64,000 nucleotides of DNA from an uncultured beta proteobacterium (GTDB lineage Bacteria > Pseudomonadota > Gammaproteobacteria > Burkholderiales > SG8-41): positions 49,371 through 113,370 of the forward strand of contig CAIVHG010000056.1 of the NCBI GenBank assembly GCA_903905655.1. Reading direction: 5' to 3'. Made by a program: the position numbers and the translations under genes. Under the pieces are notes generated by a model. That model did no database searches and was not told the DNA's origin. It worked only from the letters and a program-made list of their open reading frames with translations. Below, in pieces: positions 7,900-16,580 of the stretch; within the stretch, counting starts at the first letter, position 1, and every line of letters begins with the position of its first letter.

Positions 7900-8868
7900 T
7901 CATTGATCGCGTATCTTGGCGTCCCTGATCACTTTACCCATCTGCCCCATGTCGGCTTTCATGGTAGCCGCAAGCTGTTCCGGCGTGCTAGCGACGACCT
8001 GTATTCCAGCCCTGAGCAATTGATCCTTCACATCCGCCTGGTTAAGAATGCGCACGGTTTCCTGGTTCAGGCGGCTGAGGATCGCCGCCGGGGTTTTGGC
8101 CGGCGCAAAAAACACCAGCGTCGACGACGATTCAAACCCGGGCACGCCTGAAGCAGCCACGGTCGGTACGCCGGGCGCGAGTGAAGTGGGCTCGGCGCTC
8201 GTCACCGCCAGCAGCCGCATCCGGCCCACTTTGGAATAGGGCAGTATCGCAGTCACCGTGGTAAACATCAGTTGCACCTCGCCGCTGATGATCGCTGAAA
8301 GCGCCTCCGCATTGCCCCGGTACGCGACATTGACGATATTGGTGCCCGTCATGAACTTGAACAATTCCGCGGCGAGATGAGAGGAAGTGCCGGTACCGAT
8401 CGAGGCGTTGTTGATCTGCCCGGGTTTGGCTTTAGCGAGTGCGATCAGGTCCTTGACCGATTTCACCGGCAACGAAGGATGCACGGCGATCGCACCAGGA
8501 GAGCTGGTCGCCAATGTGATCGGCGCAAAATCCCTGACCGGATCAAAGGGCGATGTGTCCCGCATAAATGGCACGAGCCAAATCCCGGCGCCGTAGAACA
8601 GCAGCGTGTACCCGTCGGCCGGCGCTTTGGCAAGCGCATCACCCGCAATCACCCCGCTTCCGCCGCGGTTTTCCACGATCACCTGTTGGCCCCAACTGGC
8701 GGAGAGCTTGGTGGCGATCAGGCGCGCCACGAGATCAACCGCGCCCCCAGGGGAAGCGGTGATGATGCGTATGGGCCTGCTCGGATAATCCTGGCCCAAT
8801 GCCATGCCCGCGGCCGTCAACATCACTGCCGTCAGAAACGGTCGTGCAAAACGACTTGCGATCAGCAT
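7900..8868 (-). CDS. Bug-family TTT substrate-binding protein (W-x-x-P subgroup)
   Basis: A 322-residue Bug protein. Start at ATG 8868, with CGGAGGGG upstream; the longer frame to 8928 adds residues that do not look like a signal. The signal peptide is cleaved near ALG|QDYPSRP. The ligand loop is SPGGAVDLVAR. The segment YGAGIWLVPFMRD and the C-terminal ending VIRDAKIRDQ place it with four other Bug proteins of this window (16581, 35757, 47912, 58641), which share a Trp-x-x-Pro motif and the same kind of tail. It is upstream of, and cotranscribed with, the CMD-like gene. Confidence 0.93.
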   Translation of the reverse strand: MLIASRFARPFLTAVMLTAAGMALGQDYPSRPIRIITASPGGAVDLVARLIATKLSASWGQQVIVENRGGSGVIAGDALAKAPADGYTLLFYGAGIWLVPFMRDTSPFDPVRDFAPITLATSSPGAIAVHPSLPVKSVKDLIALAKAKPGQINNASIGTGTSSHLAAELFKFMTGTNIVNVAYRGNAEALSAIISGEVQLMFTTVTAILPYSKVGRMRLLAVTSAEPTSLAPGVPTVAASGVPGFESSSTLVFFAPAKTPAAILSRLNQETVRILNQADVKDQLLRAGIQVVASTPEQLAATMKADMGQMGKVIRDAKIRDQ

Positions 8869-9184
8869 AATTCCCCTCCGTGAGTTCCGACCCGGCGCTG
8901 TGGCAGCGTGCCAGCGCACTGACGGCATTTACTTAACTATTCCTGCAACTTGCCCCAGCACGCATTCGTTTGGTGTGACTTATAGAATCGCTTATCTCTC
9001 TCGACTAACCGAAGCCTTTTAGATGCAAATAATTCTACACTCATATAGCAATCGCAGGGACAGCAAGTGCCGCGCTGCCAGGCATGCAACTGCGCTACTC
9101 TTAAGAACGCGGACGCAGGACTGATTTTCTTTGCAGCTTTCTTCGCGACGCGACCTGTGGCGACTCAGCACCACGCGCCTGCGA
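8869..9184. other. intergenic region, no gene seen
   Basis: These 316 bases precede the Bug gene on the minus strand and follow the membrane-anchored protein gene. Positions 8990-9050 are AT-richer than the surroundings and would suit a promoter for the minus-strand Bug gene, but no box pair with correct spacing stands out. No coding signal in any frame. Confidence 0.5.
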
Positions 9185-9691
9185 TCAGCGCTCGACTGCG
9201 CCCTTCAGCGCCGCAGGCAGCGGATAGTCGGCGTAGCGCTTCCTGAATTCGGCGAAGCTTGCCGCGGCCTCATCGGGCCGGCCGTCTGCACGCAATGCTT
9301 CAATGCGTGCGAGCCACTGCTCCGGCGGCAGCGGCGCATTGGCACGCCTGACTTCAACCTCCCGGCGCAACGGCGCGAGCGACGAGACCGAATCCGTATC
9401 TCTGCGCAGTCCCAGCCCCGACGGCGCCCCGGGCTGCGGCGGCTTGAGGCCCAAGCCCTGCGGCCTGCTCTCAGCGGGCACCAACATCTTCGGCACTGCA
9501 GGCAAGTCGCCTTCCTTTGCCGCGCCAGTCGCAACACCTGAAGTCAGGGACGATGCAGTGTCCGGCTGAAATGCGCTTTGCGGTTTGCTCTCAAACACCA
9601 CTTGCAGCGCAGCGAAAATACCGAACGCCAGCACCGCCAAAATCGACAGCACCGTGAACCACACCCGTTTTGATTTACTCTGCGCTGCCAT
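9185..9691 (-). CDS. membrane-anchored hypothetical protein
   Basis: A 168-residue protein from ATG 9691. It has a single N-terminal transmembrane helix (RVWFTVLSILAVLAFGIFAA), a Pro/Gly/Ala-rich linker with the repeat-like QGLGLKPP and SGLGL segments, and a C-terminal helical hairpin PPEQWLARIEALRADGRPDE...FRKRYADYPLP. From memory that last element resembles tails of some anti-sigma-factor-like envelope proteins. A GAGG stands 8 bases upstream of 9691. An alternative ATG at 9718 overlaps the stop of the upstream methyltransferase (ATGA), so translational coupling is possible. The function is not known to me. Confidence 0.6.
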   Translation of the reverse strand: MAAQSKSKRVWFTVLSILAVLAFGIFAALQVVFESKPQSAFQPDTASSLTSGVATGAAKEGDLPAVPKMLVPAESRPQGLGLKPPQPGAPSGLGLRRDTDSVSSLAPLRREVEVRRANAPLPPEQWLARIEALRADGRPDEAAASFAEFRKRYADYPLPAALKGAVER

Positions 9692-9714
9692 GGCTAATGC
9701 CTCATGCATCCCTG

Positions 9715-10308
9715 TCATTGGGCATGAATGGATAGATTGAACAGCTTTTGAGCATACTCGCACGGCTCATGCGTAAATGCCACAGCGCGAATCTCCAGAT
9801 GACCTGCGCCCACAAATACCCAGGGAAATCCCGCCGCCGTCAGGAATGACTTCAGCGATTTCGGCGTAAATCCCGTCTTATGAGCATAAAAATCATTCCC
9901 GCTGCGCTCGATCTCCACGCCGTAACCATAGATCACGTCGCGAACCGTGATCGACCCTTCCGGGGACTGGTAAAGAAAGTCGTCGATATCAAGGCTTTTC
10001 GCAACTACGGTTTGCATGACTGCACCCATATCTGGAACCCTAATAAACGCAAAGCCATCCGTTTTGAGAACATGGATGAATCCGGCCAAAACCATCAGCC
10101 CATCGTGCCGATGGTAGTGCTCCAGATTGTGCGAGCAATATACCGAGTCAAAGGCCGCGGCAGGCAGCTTTGTCAGTTCGCGCGCATCGCAGACGATATC
10201 CGGCTTGACCTTGGAATCGATATCCAACAAGACGTGCTCCCACCCATCGTATTGCGCAGGCAGGGATACGGTCTTGCTGTTGCCGCCCACATTCAGAACT
10301 TTTCTCAT
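9715..10308 (-). CDS. SAM-dependent methyltransferase (type 11-like)
   Basis: A 197-residue class I methyltransferase-like protein. Motif I is degenerate, LNVGGNSKTVSLP (residues 5-17), followed by the acidic strand VLLDIDSKVKPDIV and the AFDSVYCSHNLEHYH block in which His-Asn-Leu-Glu-His is typical of methyltransferase_11 proteins acting on lipids or sugars. Then come HVLKTDGFAFIRVPD and a C-terminal substrate region. Its stop overlaps the possible 9718 start of the next gene. The acceptor is unknown. It was probably inherited with the neighbouring membrane protein rather than with the Bug modules. Confidence 0.8.
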   Translation of the reverse strand: MRKVLNVGGNSKTVSLPAQYDGWEHVLLDIDSKVKPDIVCDARELTKLPAAAFDSVYCSHNLEHYHRHDGLMVLAGFIHVLKTDGFAFIRVPDMGAVMQTVVAKSLDIDDFLYQSPEGSITVRDVIYGYGVEIERSGNDFYAHKTGFTPKSLKSFLTAAGFPWVFVGAGHLEIRAVAFTHEPCEYAQKLFNLSIHAQ

Positions 10309-10441
10309 TCAGTCATTCTACCTGAGCGCCATCAAAGCCATGCGTAACTGCGGAACCCGGCCCGAGCACCTTCGAATGCGCAAGCACTACAACAGAATTC
10401 GCGTTCCCCAGATATTATGGGTCAAACCCGGTGACGCGGGA

Positions 10442-11014
10442 CTACTGGATGGCCTTGCTTCTCCCGATCAGCGTGTTTGCGTAATCCCCGCATGCTAAGG
10501 GTAGCGTGATGTCTTTCTGGGAGTAGGCGGAATAACCCGCCTGCGGATCGAAGCACTGTGGCCGTCCGCCGAGCCAGAACAAGTCGGGATTGTGCGTGTG
10601 TGCCTCGTCCTGACAGCCATTGCCCAATTTACAAACTCCAAAATGAAGGTGTTGATAGTCAAACCTGCCATAATTATTTGACGCCCCTGAAAGGCCAATC
10701 AACTGCCCCCTTCTTACCATTTGATCTTTAGCCACGAACACCCGGCTCAAGTGGGCATAGTTCGATTGAAAGTGCATGCCATGCACGATGGCTAATTCAT
10801 CACCATCGTCAGACGTGTGTCTAAAGTACACGACCCTGCCGCCTGAAATGGCAACAACGGGCGTGCCCGTGCTGATGATGAAATCGATCCCCGGGTGGAA
10901 ACCATAGGGCGCCCTGTCGCCCCAACGATACCCAACGTTAAATGGCCCCACTGTCTGAGCTTCGCAGAGCGTTACGCACACGGCCAGCATCAGAAAGAAC
11001 GCAGCGCTTTTCAC
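10442..11014 (-). CDS. M23-family peptidase (LytM-type), secreted
   Basis: A 190-residue protein with a signal peptide (KSAAFFLMLAVCVTLCEAQ) and a single LytM/M23 domain. The first zinc ligands are in HPGIDF (HxxxD), and the second His pair in the HLHFG motif; GTPVVAISGGRVVYF and LIGLSGASNN are typical M23 strands. The family cleaves peptidoglycan cross-links. The GTG at 11014 was chosen because GGAG lies 6 bases upstream; the frame opening at TTG 11026 would place the ribosome site inside the gene. Four or more cysteines in the C-terminal third (CKLGNGC, CFDP, LACGDY) suggest disulphides in the periplasm. It appears to be monocistronic. Confidence 0.82.
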   Translation of the reverse strand: MKSAAFFLMLAVCVTLCEAQTVGPFNVGYRWGDRAPYGFHPGIDFIISTGTPVVAISGGRVVYFRHTSDDGDELAIVHGMHFQSNYAHLSRVFVAKDQMVRRGQLIGLSGASNNYGRFDYQHLHFGVCKLGNGCQDEAHTHNPDLFWLGGRPQCFDPQAGYSAYSQKDITLPLACGDYANTLIGRSKAIQ

Positions 11015-11053
11015 GCTTGTCTCCAATCTGAGAAATGCACATCCCTTCCAATA

Positions 11054-11230
11054 TTAAATGTCTAGCCCGCGCCCGAAAGTCTGCATGCAGGCTTCAGCCG
11101 CGTTCCAGTTCGCCTCTGGGGCCAGCAGCTTGGCGAGGTTCGCCTCGGTGCCGCACGACATCATGGCGTCGAACAGCGCCGCCTTGAGCCCATCAGATCT
11201 GCCGCTACGATCTGCCCTGGAGGTGCTCAC
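11054..11230 (-). pseudogene. C-terminal fragment of an acyl-CoA dehydrogenase
   Basis: A 58-codon minus-strand frame that starts with GTG overlapping the TGA of the PrpD gene (GTGA) and ends at TAA 11054. From residue 25 it reads CGTEANLAKLLAPEANWNAA and then EACMQTFG, matching the conserved C-terminal helices of acyl-CoA dehydrogenases (family pattern G-E-A-x-M-A-K...A-C-x-Q-x-H-G-G-x-G). The FAD and substrate domains are missing and the end is cut before the usual GGxGF motif. It is a deletion remnant marking the edge of the Bug/PrpD region. It may still be translated by coupling but cannot be an enzyme. Confidence 0.75.
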
Positions 11231-12603
11231 CTGCGCTCCACGACCATCATCGTGAACAGCTTGCCCATATCTCCGACCTGTTCAAGATTCCAGAGGCAGT
11301 CGAGCAGCGCGCGCGCCTGCCCATCGCTCAGCAGATGGCCGGCCTGCTTTTGAAACTTGCACTCGATTTCCTCGTCGCTCATCGGATTGGCCGGATGTCC
11401 CTTGGGATTGGACTCGCGCACGGTCACCAGTTCGCCCGACTTCAACCGCGCTTCAAGGCGACAGTGCAGAGCGCGCGGACGGGCCGCGGTATATTCCGCA
11501 TCTTCCTGCACGCGAAGCTTTTTGATCAGCGCAAGGATGACGGGATCGCGGTAGCGCTGCGGGGTCATGGATTCTTCGGTGATCTCGCCGTCGACCAGTG
11601 CCGCCCCGATCAGGTACGGGCCGCTGTGATCCGCGGTCTCGCGGGAATTTGGATCCCAGCGCCCGGCACTGAAAATATCGTTGCGCGCCACGTGCGCATC
11701 CGCGTAGAGAACGATGGACTCGATTTCCTCCAGCTGTACTTTCTTCCGCAGCTCGAGAGCCGCGAATACCGGAAGCTGCGCCGAGTAGACGATCGGCAGA
11801 TACTTGAAGAAGGTACCCTCGATCTTGTACGGACGGCCCTGCCCGCCCAGTGCGCCGAGCTCGAACGGCGCATTGAGCTGCTTCATGAAGCCCGCTTCAC
11901 CCTCGAACGGCGCAGCGGGTCCGGTGATGCCGACCCGCGCGAGCAGCGCGGCAAACAACCCGTTGCGGCTGCCGTTGGGCCCCGCCAGTCCCTTCCAGAC
12001 CGAGAGCTCGCCCTTGCGGGTTTCGCGCAGGCATATGTTGGGAACGACGGCGAGGCCGAGCGCATGGTGCAACTGCTCGCGCGTGAGACCCAGAACCCTG
12101 CCCGCCCCCAGCGCAGTGGCCGCCGAGTGCATGGTGGGATAGTCCCATCCATGTGGCCCCAGCGTCAGGTGGTCCACCAACTGGTTGCACACCTCATAGG
12201 CGAGCACGGTCCCCAGGATGAATGCCTTGCCATCTCCGCCGCTGGACTCGGTAGCCGCCAGTATGCTGCCGATGTTATCGCTGGGATGCGGCCCTGCCTG
12301 CATGCCCTTGCCGCCGAAGTAATCATCGCTGAAATCGAGATAGCGAATCATCGTGCCGTTCACGAATCCGGCGAGCTCGGCTGAGCTTCTGAGTTGCGTT
12401 CCAATCAGGGTCGCGGGCCGCGTGGAGATAATCTCAGAAGCCAGCACGCGCAGGGCTGCCACCGGCTCAGCATCGAAGGCCGCGAGCGCACAACCCAGCG
12501 CATCGATGATGGAGCGCTTGGCGCTATGAATGGCCGCATGCGTTAAGTCGCCATAGGAGAGGCCGGCAGCATAGGCGGCAAATTTTTCAGTGGTCGCGTC
12601 CAT
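11227..12603 (-). CDS. MmgE/PrpD family protein
   Basis: A 458-residue protein of the MmgE/PrpD fold, which includes 2-methylcitrate dehydratase (PrpD), cis-aconitate decarboxylase and many uncharacterised relatives that act on branched or tricarboxylic acids. N-terminal helical domain: LTHAAIHSAKRSIIDALGCA, then SSAELAGFVNGTMIRYLDFSD with the conserved Asp pair. The middle has HPSDNIGSILAATES and ALGLAVVPN, and the C-terminal domain begins near residue 270. The PNGSRNGLFAALLARVGITGP segment is intact. It is the last full gene of a minus-strand run of three PrpD and two Bug genes, so it probably processes the acid captured by one of them. Substrate unknown. Confidence 0.88.
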   Translation of the reverse strand: MDATTEKFAAYAAGLSYGDLTHAAIHSAKRSIIDALGCALAAFDAEPVAALRVLASEIISTRPATLIGTQLRSSAELAGFVNGTMIRYLDFSDDYFGGKGMQAGPHPSDNIGSILAATESSGGDGKAFILGTVLAYEVCNQLVDHLTLGPHGWDYPTMHSAATALGAGRVLGLTREQLHHALGLAVVPNICLRETRKGELSVWKGLAGPNGSRNGLFAALLARVGITGPAAPFEGEAGFMKQLNAPFELGALGGQGRPYKIEGTFFKYLPIVYSAQLPVFAALELRKKVQLEEIESIVLYADAHVARNDIFSAGRWDPNSRETADHSGPYLIGAALVDGEITEESMTPQRYRDPVILALIKKLRVQEDAEYTAARPRALHCRLEARLKSGELVTVRESNPKGHPANPMSDEEIECKFQKQAGHLLSDGQARALLDCLWNLEQVGDMGKLFTMMVVERR

Positions 12604-12627
12604 ACAGGTTCTTGTAGCCTCTACTCT

Positions 12628-13611
12628 CTATTCGGCCTTTGCACCAGACAGCTTGATCAACTTGACGTTGACGGCGATCTCGCGCTTGATGAGGTCCGCG
12701 AACTGTTCCGGTGTGCTCGACTGCGGATCCAGGCCCTGCTTCTTGAACGGCTCCTTCATCTCCGGCAGGTTGACGGCCTTGACGATCAGGCCATTGAGCC
12801 GCGCGATGATGTCCTTGGGAACGCGTGCCGGAGCCATGATGCCGTTCCATGCGGTGCGATCGTATCCTTTAAGACCGGACTCATCGATCGTCGGCAAGTC
12901 CGGCACGAGCGCGGAGCGCTTGATGCCGGTCACCGCGAGCGGCCGCAGTTTCCCGGTGCCGAGCAGCGGCAGCACCGAAGTCACATCCGGAAACCCCATG
13001 TCGATCTGGCCGCCCGCGGTAGCGATGGCACTTTCCGACGAACCCTTGTAGGGTACATGGATGATGTCGACCTTGGCCATCAGGTTGAACAGCGCGCCCG
13101 CGAGATGCCCTGAGCCGCCGATGCCGGACGAGCCGAACGTAAGCTTGCCCGGCCTCTTGCGCGCAAGCGCGATCAGTTCCTGAACGCTGTGCACCGGCAC
13201 CGACGGATGCACCGTAAGAATGAAGGTTCCGGTCGTCGTCATCGACACTGGAGCGAGATCGCGTTCGAGGTCATAAGGCAGCTTGGCTTGCAGCGCCGAC
13301 TGCACGGGGCCCGAGGCCGTGATCATCAGCAGCGTGTAGCCGTCTGCAGGGGAAGTCGCGACCCGCTCGATCGCGATCGCGCTCCCGGCGCCGAGACGGT
13401 TTTCGATCAGCACCGGCTGCCCCAACGCTTCGGTTAATTTCTGCCCCACCATGCGCGCGGCGGTGTCGGCCGATCCGCCGGCGGCCAGGCCGACGACGAT
13501 GTGTATCGGTTTCACCGGATAGGTCTGCGCTGAACCATCTATGGCCACCAGACCGGCGACTACCGACAATGCCGCAGACAATCGCAACGCTGCACTTGCT
13601 CGCTTACTCAT
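12628..13611 (-). CDS. Bug-family TTT substrate-binding protein
   Basis: A 327-residue Bug protein with a signal peptide ending DGSA|QTYPVKP. The ligand loop is AAGGSADTAARM, followed by a conventional ENRLGAGSAIA strand and SPADGYTLLM. It sits between two PrpD genes (24 bases from the downstream PrpD start, 19 bases after the upstream PrpD stop), so all three are surely one transcript. The tight packing is the best evidence in this window that Bug capture and PrpD chemistry act on the same compound. Start: ATG 13611. Confidence 0.93.
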   Translation of the reverse strand: MSKRASAALRLSAALSVVAGLVAIDGSAQTYPVKPIHIVVGLAAGGSADTAARMVGQKLTEALGQPVLIENRLGAGSAIAIERVATSPADGYTLLMITASGPVQSALQAKLPYDLERDLAPVSMTTTGTFILTVHPSVPVHSVQELIALARKRPGKLTFGSSGIGGSGHLAGALFNLMAKVDIIHVPYKGSSESAIATAGGQIDMGFPDVTSVLPLLGTGKLRPLAVTGIKRSALVPDLPTIDESGLKGYDRTAWNGIMAPARVPKDIIARLNGLIVKAVNLPEMKEPFKKQGLDPQSSTPEQFADLIKREIAVNVKLIKLSGAKAE

Positions 13612-13630
13612 GATTTCGTTTCCTCTGGTT

Positions 13631-15007
13631 TCAATCGATTACAAAAGCACTCAGGATTTCATCGACCGCAGTCAGTTCTTCCAGCCGCAACAGTCGCTCC
13701 AAAATGGCATCGGTACGCTTTGCCCCCAGCGCGTCTGCGCTCAGGCCGCGGAACTTGTCCGCGATCAACGCCTCGGGATTCGCTGAGCCGTCCTTGCCGA
13801 ACCGCGCCTCGGCCACTCGCTTGTCGCCACCGCTCGTCATCAGCGTCACACGCGCCCATTGCTCCACCGGCAGCCGCTGGTAGGCCTGGGTGTACTCGGG
13901 GTTCTCAACGACCTCTATTTTTTGCATCAGTGCGCGCAACTCCGGATTCCAGAGATGGGCTTCGTCGTAGGAATGCGGCGTGACCGTGCCATCGATCAGT
14001 GCTGCCGCAACGACGTACGGGATGCTGTGATCGGCAGTTTCGGCGGATTCCGGGTTCCAGTGCTCCGCGCCGGTACCCGATGCGATCTTCGCCCGCCCAT
14101 ACACTTCGACGGTGATGCGCTGCACCGCCTCCGCGCTTGTCACCGGCGCCAGTTTCTCGGCCGCGAGTATGGATGCGATGGTAAGCCCGACCGCGGGCCG
14201 CGTCTTGATCACCGAACTCTCGACCCTGAATGGCACGCCGTTGCCGCCCATTTCGGCTAGGGTAAAGCGCTCGCGCGCCACGTGCTCGCACCAACCCGCC
14301 TTGCCCTCGAACGGCAGATGCGGACCTTCCATCCCCGAGCGCGCAAGCAGCGCGGCGAACACCCCGGCACGGCCCGCCTGCCCCGATGCCACCGCCTTCC
14401 ACATGGTCAGGTGGCCCGTTCTCACCTGCCGCAGTATGTTGTTCGGCACCACCGCCATCGAAATGCAGTGCGCAAGTTCGATCGGCGTCAGGCCGAACAG
14501 CTTGCCCGCGCCCACCGCGGAAGCGAGGCAGATCAGGGTCGTATAGTCGTAGCCCTTGTTGTGAAACACATCGGAGAAACGCGAGAACACCTCATAAGCG
14601 AGGACCACGGCAACGATGAACTCACGGCCGCTTGCCCGCGCATGCTCAGCGGCCGCGAGCACCGGAGTGATCGCGTCGCTCGGGTGGCCGCCATAGCTGC
14701 CCGGCCAGTTGTAGGTGTCGGTGTAGTTCACGTAGCGCGCGGTAGTGGCATTCGCGAAGGCCGCCAGATCGGGCGCAGTCTTGATGCGCGTGCCAATGAC
14801 GGTTGCCCCGTCGGCGTTCGGCATCGCCGCCGCGAGTTTGCGCGCGATGCGGCAGGGCTCGCCGAAAAATCCGCTCACCACCCCGCCCAGCGTGTCGATG
14901 ATGCGCAGCTTGGCGGCGGCAATCGCCTGCGGCGTGAGGCCTTCGTAGTTGAGGCCGCACGCATAATCCACCAGCCGCTGCTGCAGGCTGTCCACCGCTT
15001 GGTGCAT
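13631..15007 (-). CDS. MmgE/PrpD family protein
   Basis: A protein of 458 residues when started at ATG 15007 (GGGGGTGG upstream), exactly the length of the paralogue at 11227-12603; the frame continues upstream to a GTG at 15070, but those 21 residues are not conserved in the neighbours. Core blocks are AAAKLRIIDTLGGVVSGFFG, FANATTARYVNYTDTYNW, GGHPSDAITPVLAAAEHA, CISMAVVPNN and SGQAGRAGVFAALLARSGME. It belongs to the run PrpD-PrpD-Bug-PrpD. The three are only moderately alike, so they are not recent tandem copies and may act in sequence or on different isomers. Confidence 0.87.
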   Translation of the reverse strand: MHQAVDSLQQRLVDYACGLNYEGLTPQAIAAAKLRIIDTLGGVVSGFFGEPCRIARKLAAAMPNADGATVIGTRIKTAPDLAAFANATTARYVNYTDTYNWPGSYGGHPSDAITPVLAAAEHARASGREFIVAVVLAYEVFSRFSDVFHNKGYDYTTLICLASAVGAGKLFGLTPIELAHCISMAVVPNNILRQVRTGHLTMWKAVASGQAGRAGVFAALLARSGMEGPHLPFEGKAGWCEHVARERFTLAEMGGNGVPFRVESSVIKTRPAVGLTIASILAAEKLAPVTSAEAVQRITVEVYGRAKIASGTGAEHWNPESAETADHSIPYVVAAALIDGTVTPHSYDEAHLWNPELRALMQKIEVVENPEYTQAYQRLPVEQWARVTLMTSGGDKRVAEARFGKDGSANPEALIADKFRGLSADALGAKRTDAILERLLRLEELTAVDEILSAFVID

Positions 15008-15079
15008 GCCACCCCCGTTCTGCTGTTTCAAGCTGCCACCCTCACTCGAATCCCCAATCTCTGATCTCACGAACTATCG

Positions 15080-16450
15080 CTATGCGTGCAATTCGAATAG
15101 CGCCATGATCTCTCCCGCGCCTTTCATGTCGTCCAGATGCCACAGCCGCTGCAATGCGAGCTGCGCCTCTGAGCGCCCCATCACCGGCTCCGCCAGCCTG
15201 AGGAATTTCGCCTCGATTTCATCGTCGCCCATGGGATTCTTCGGGTGCCCCTTGGCATAACGTACTTCCTCAAGGTGCCGCTCGCCTGATTTCATGGTCA
15301 CGGTGATGCGAAACGGATATGCCTCGGGCCAGTCGCGGGTGCACTCTTCGGTGGCACGCACGCCGATCTTCTGCATCAGGGCGTGCACCTTCGTATCCTT
15401 GATGCGTTCCTCTTCGAAATCCTCGAGCCAGAGCGTGCCTCTGGCAAGGCCCACAGCAAAAACGTAGGGAATGCTGTGGTCCGCCGTTTCCCTGCTGGTC
15501 GGATTCCACTTGGCCGGGCCATCCGCGGAGATCAGCACCGCATGCTGGTAGGTTTCGATATCGATCTTCTCGATCTCGTCCAGTTTGCCGTTGAGCAAAC
15601 CATGCAATTTGAGCGCCGGGGTGAGAGTGCACTGCGCCTCGTAGTCGCACGGATAATATTTGAATTTGTCGGTTTCAATGGTATAGGGCACGCCCGCGCC
15701 GCCGAACGCCGGCAATTGCAGCGCTGTGCCCAGCTGCTTCTTGAATCCGCGCGGCCCCTCAAATGCCTGTTGCGGTCCGGTCATCCCGCGGCGCGCCAGC
15801 AGCGCCGCAAACACGCCGTTTCTCGCCGCATTGGGCGCGGTGCATCCCTTCCACATCGAGAGCTCGCCGACCCGCGTCTCGCCCATCGGCGCATTGGGAA
15901 CCGCCGCCAATGCGATGGCATTGGCCATTTGCTGTTTGTTCAACCCCAGCACCCGGCCCGCCCCGGCCGCGGAACTAAGGGTCACATAGACGGCGTTGTC
16001 CCAGCCGTTCGATCGCAGGTCCTTGCACGCGACGCCGAAGCGCCCCTGCACTTCGTAGGCGATGACAATGGCGGCGATGACTGTCCGCATGTCGGCGCCC
16101 GCGTACTCTGCCGCCGCCAGCAACGCCATGATGTTGTCGCTGGGATGACCGGCATTGCCCGACATGCTCGTGTCATTGAAGTCCAGATAGCGCGCCATGA
16201 CGCCATTGGCAAAGGTCGCGAGCTCGGGGGAACTGCGCTGCCGGGTGCCCAGGATCGTGGAACCCGGCGTGGAGCTCACCTCCGCAGCGTGCGCCCGCGC
16301 AATCCGCGGCACCTCCATGGAATAGCAGCCAATTGCGCAACCCAGGGTATCGATGACACGGCGCTTGACCTGATGCACGACACTTGGCGATAGCGTCGAA
16401 TAGTCAAGCGCAACAGCATAGCTGCTCAGAAGATCTAAGATGCGATCCAC
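15080..16450 (-). CDS. MmgE/PrpD family protein
   Basis: A 456-residue PrpD-fold protein. The GTG at 16450 is preferred because AAAGGA lies 7 bases upstream and the resulting length matches the neighbouring paralogues; the longer frame to 16525 adds a proline/arginine-rich leader. Conserved segments are VKRRVIDTLGCAIG, FANGVMARYLDFNDTSMSG with two conserved Asp, GHPSDNIMALLAAAEYA, and PNAARNGVFAALLARRGMTG. The gene is first of the three PrpD genes, 72 bases before the next start, and follows a Bug gene by 130 bases. The substrate is unknown; 2-methylcitrate is only one family possibility. Confidence 0.87.
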   Translation of the reverse strand: MDRILDLLSSYAVALDYSTLSPSVVHQVKRRVIDTLGCAIGCYSMEVPRIARAHAAEVSSTPGSTILGTRQRSSPELATFANGVMARYLDFNDTSMSGNAGHPSDNIMALLAAAEYAGADMRTVIAAIVIAYEVQGRFGVACKDLRSNGWDNAVYVTLSSAAGAGRVLGLNKQQMANAIALAAVPNAPMGETRVGELSMWKGCTAPNAARNGVFAALLARRGMTGPQQAFEGPRGFKKQLGTALQLPAFGGAGVPYTIETDKFKYYPCDYEAQCTLTPALKLHGLLNGKLDEIEKIDIETYQHAVLISADGPAKWNPTSRETADHSIPYVFAVGLARGTLWLEDFEEERIKDTKVHALMQKIGVRATEECTRDWPEAYPFRITVTMKSGERHLEEVRYAKGHPKNPMGDDEIEAKFLRLAEPVMGRSEAQLALQRLWHLDDMKGAGEIMALFELHA

Positions 16451-16580
16451 AATGTATCCTTTGGTTTGTCCAACGCCAGGCGGTCTGCTTGACGCGCGCC
16501 GCGGCAGGGAATCGGAATGCGGCATCGCTGCGCCGCGCCCCGCAACATTTTCACTATCCCGCCGCTGCTGCGGATGACGA

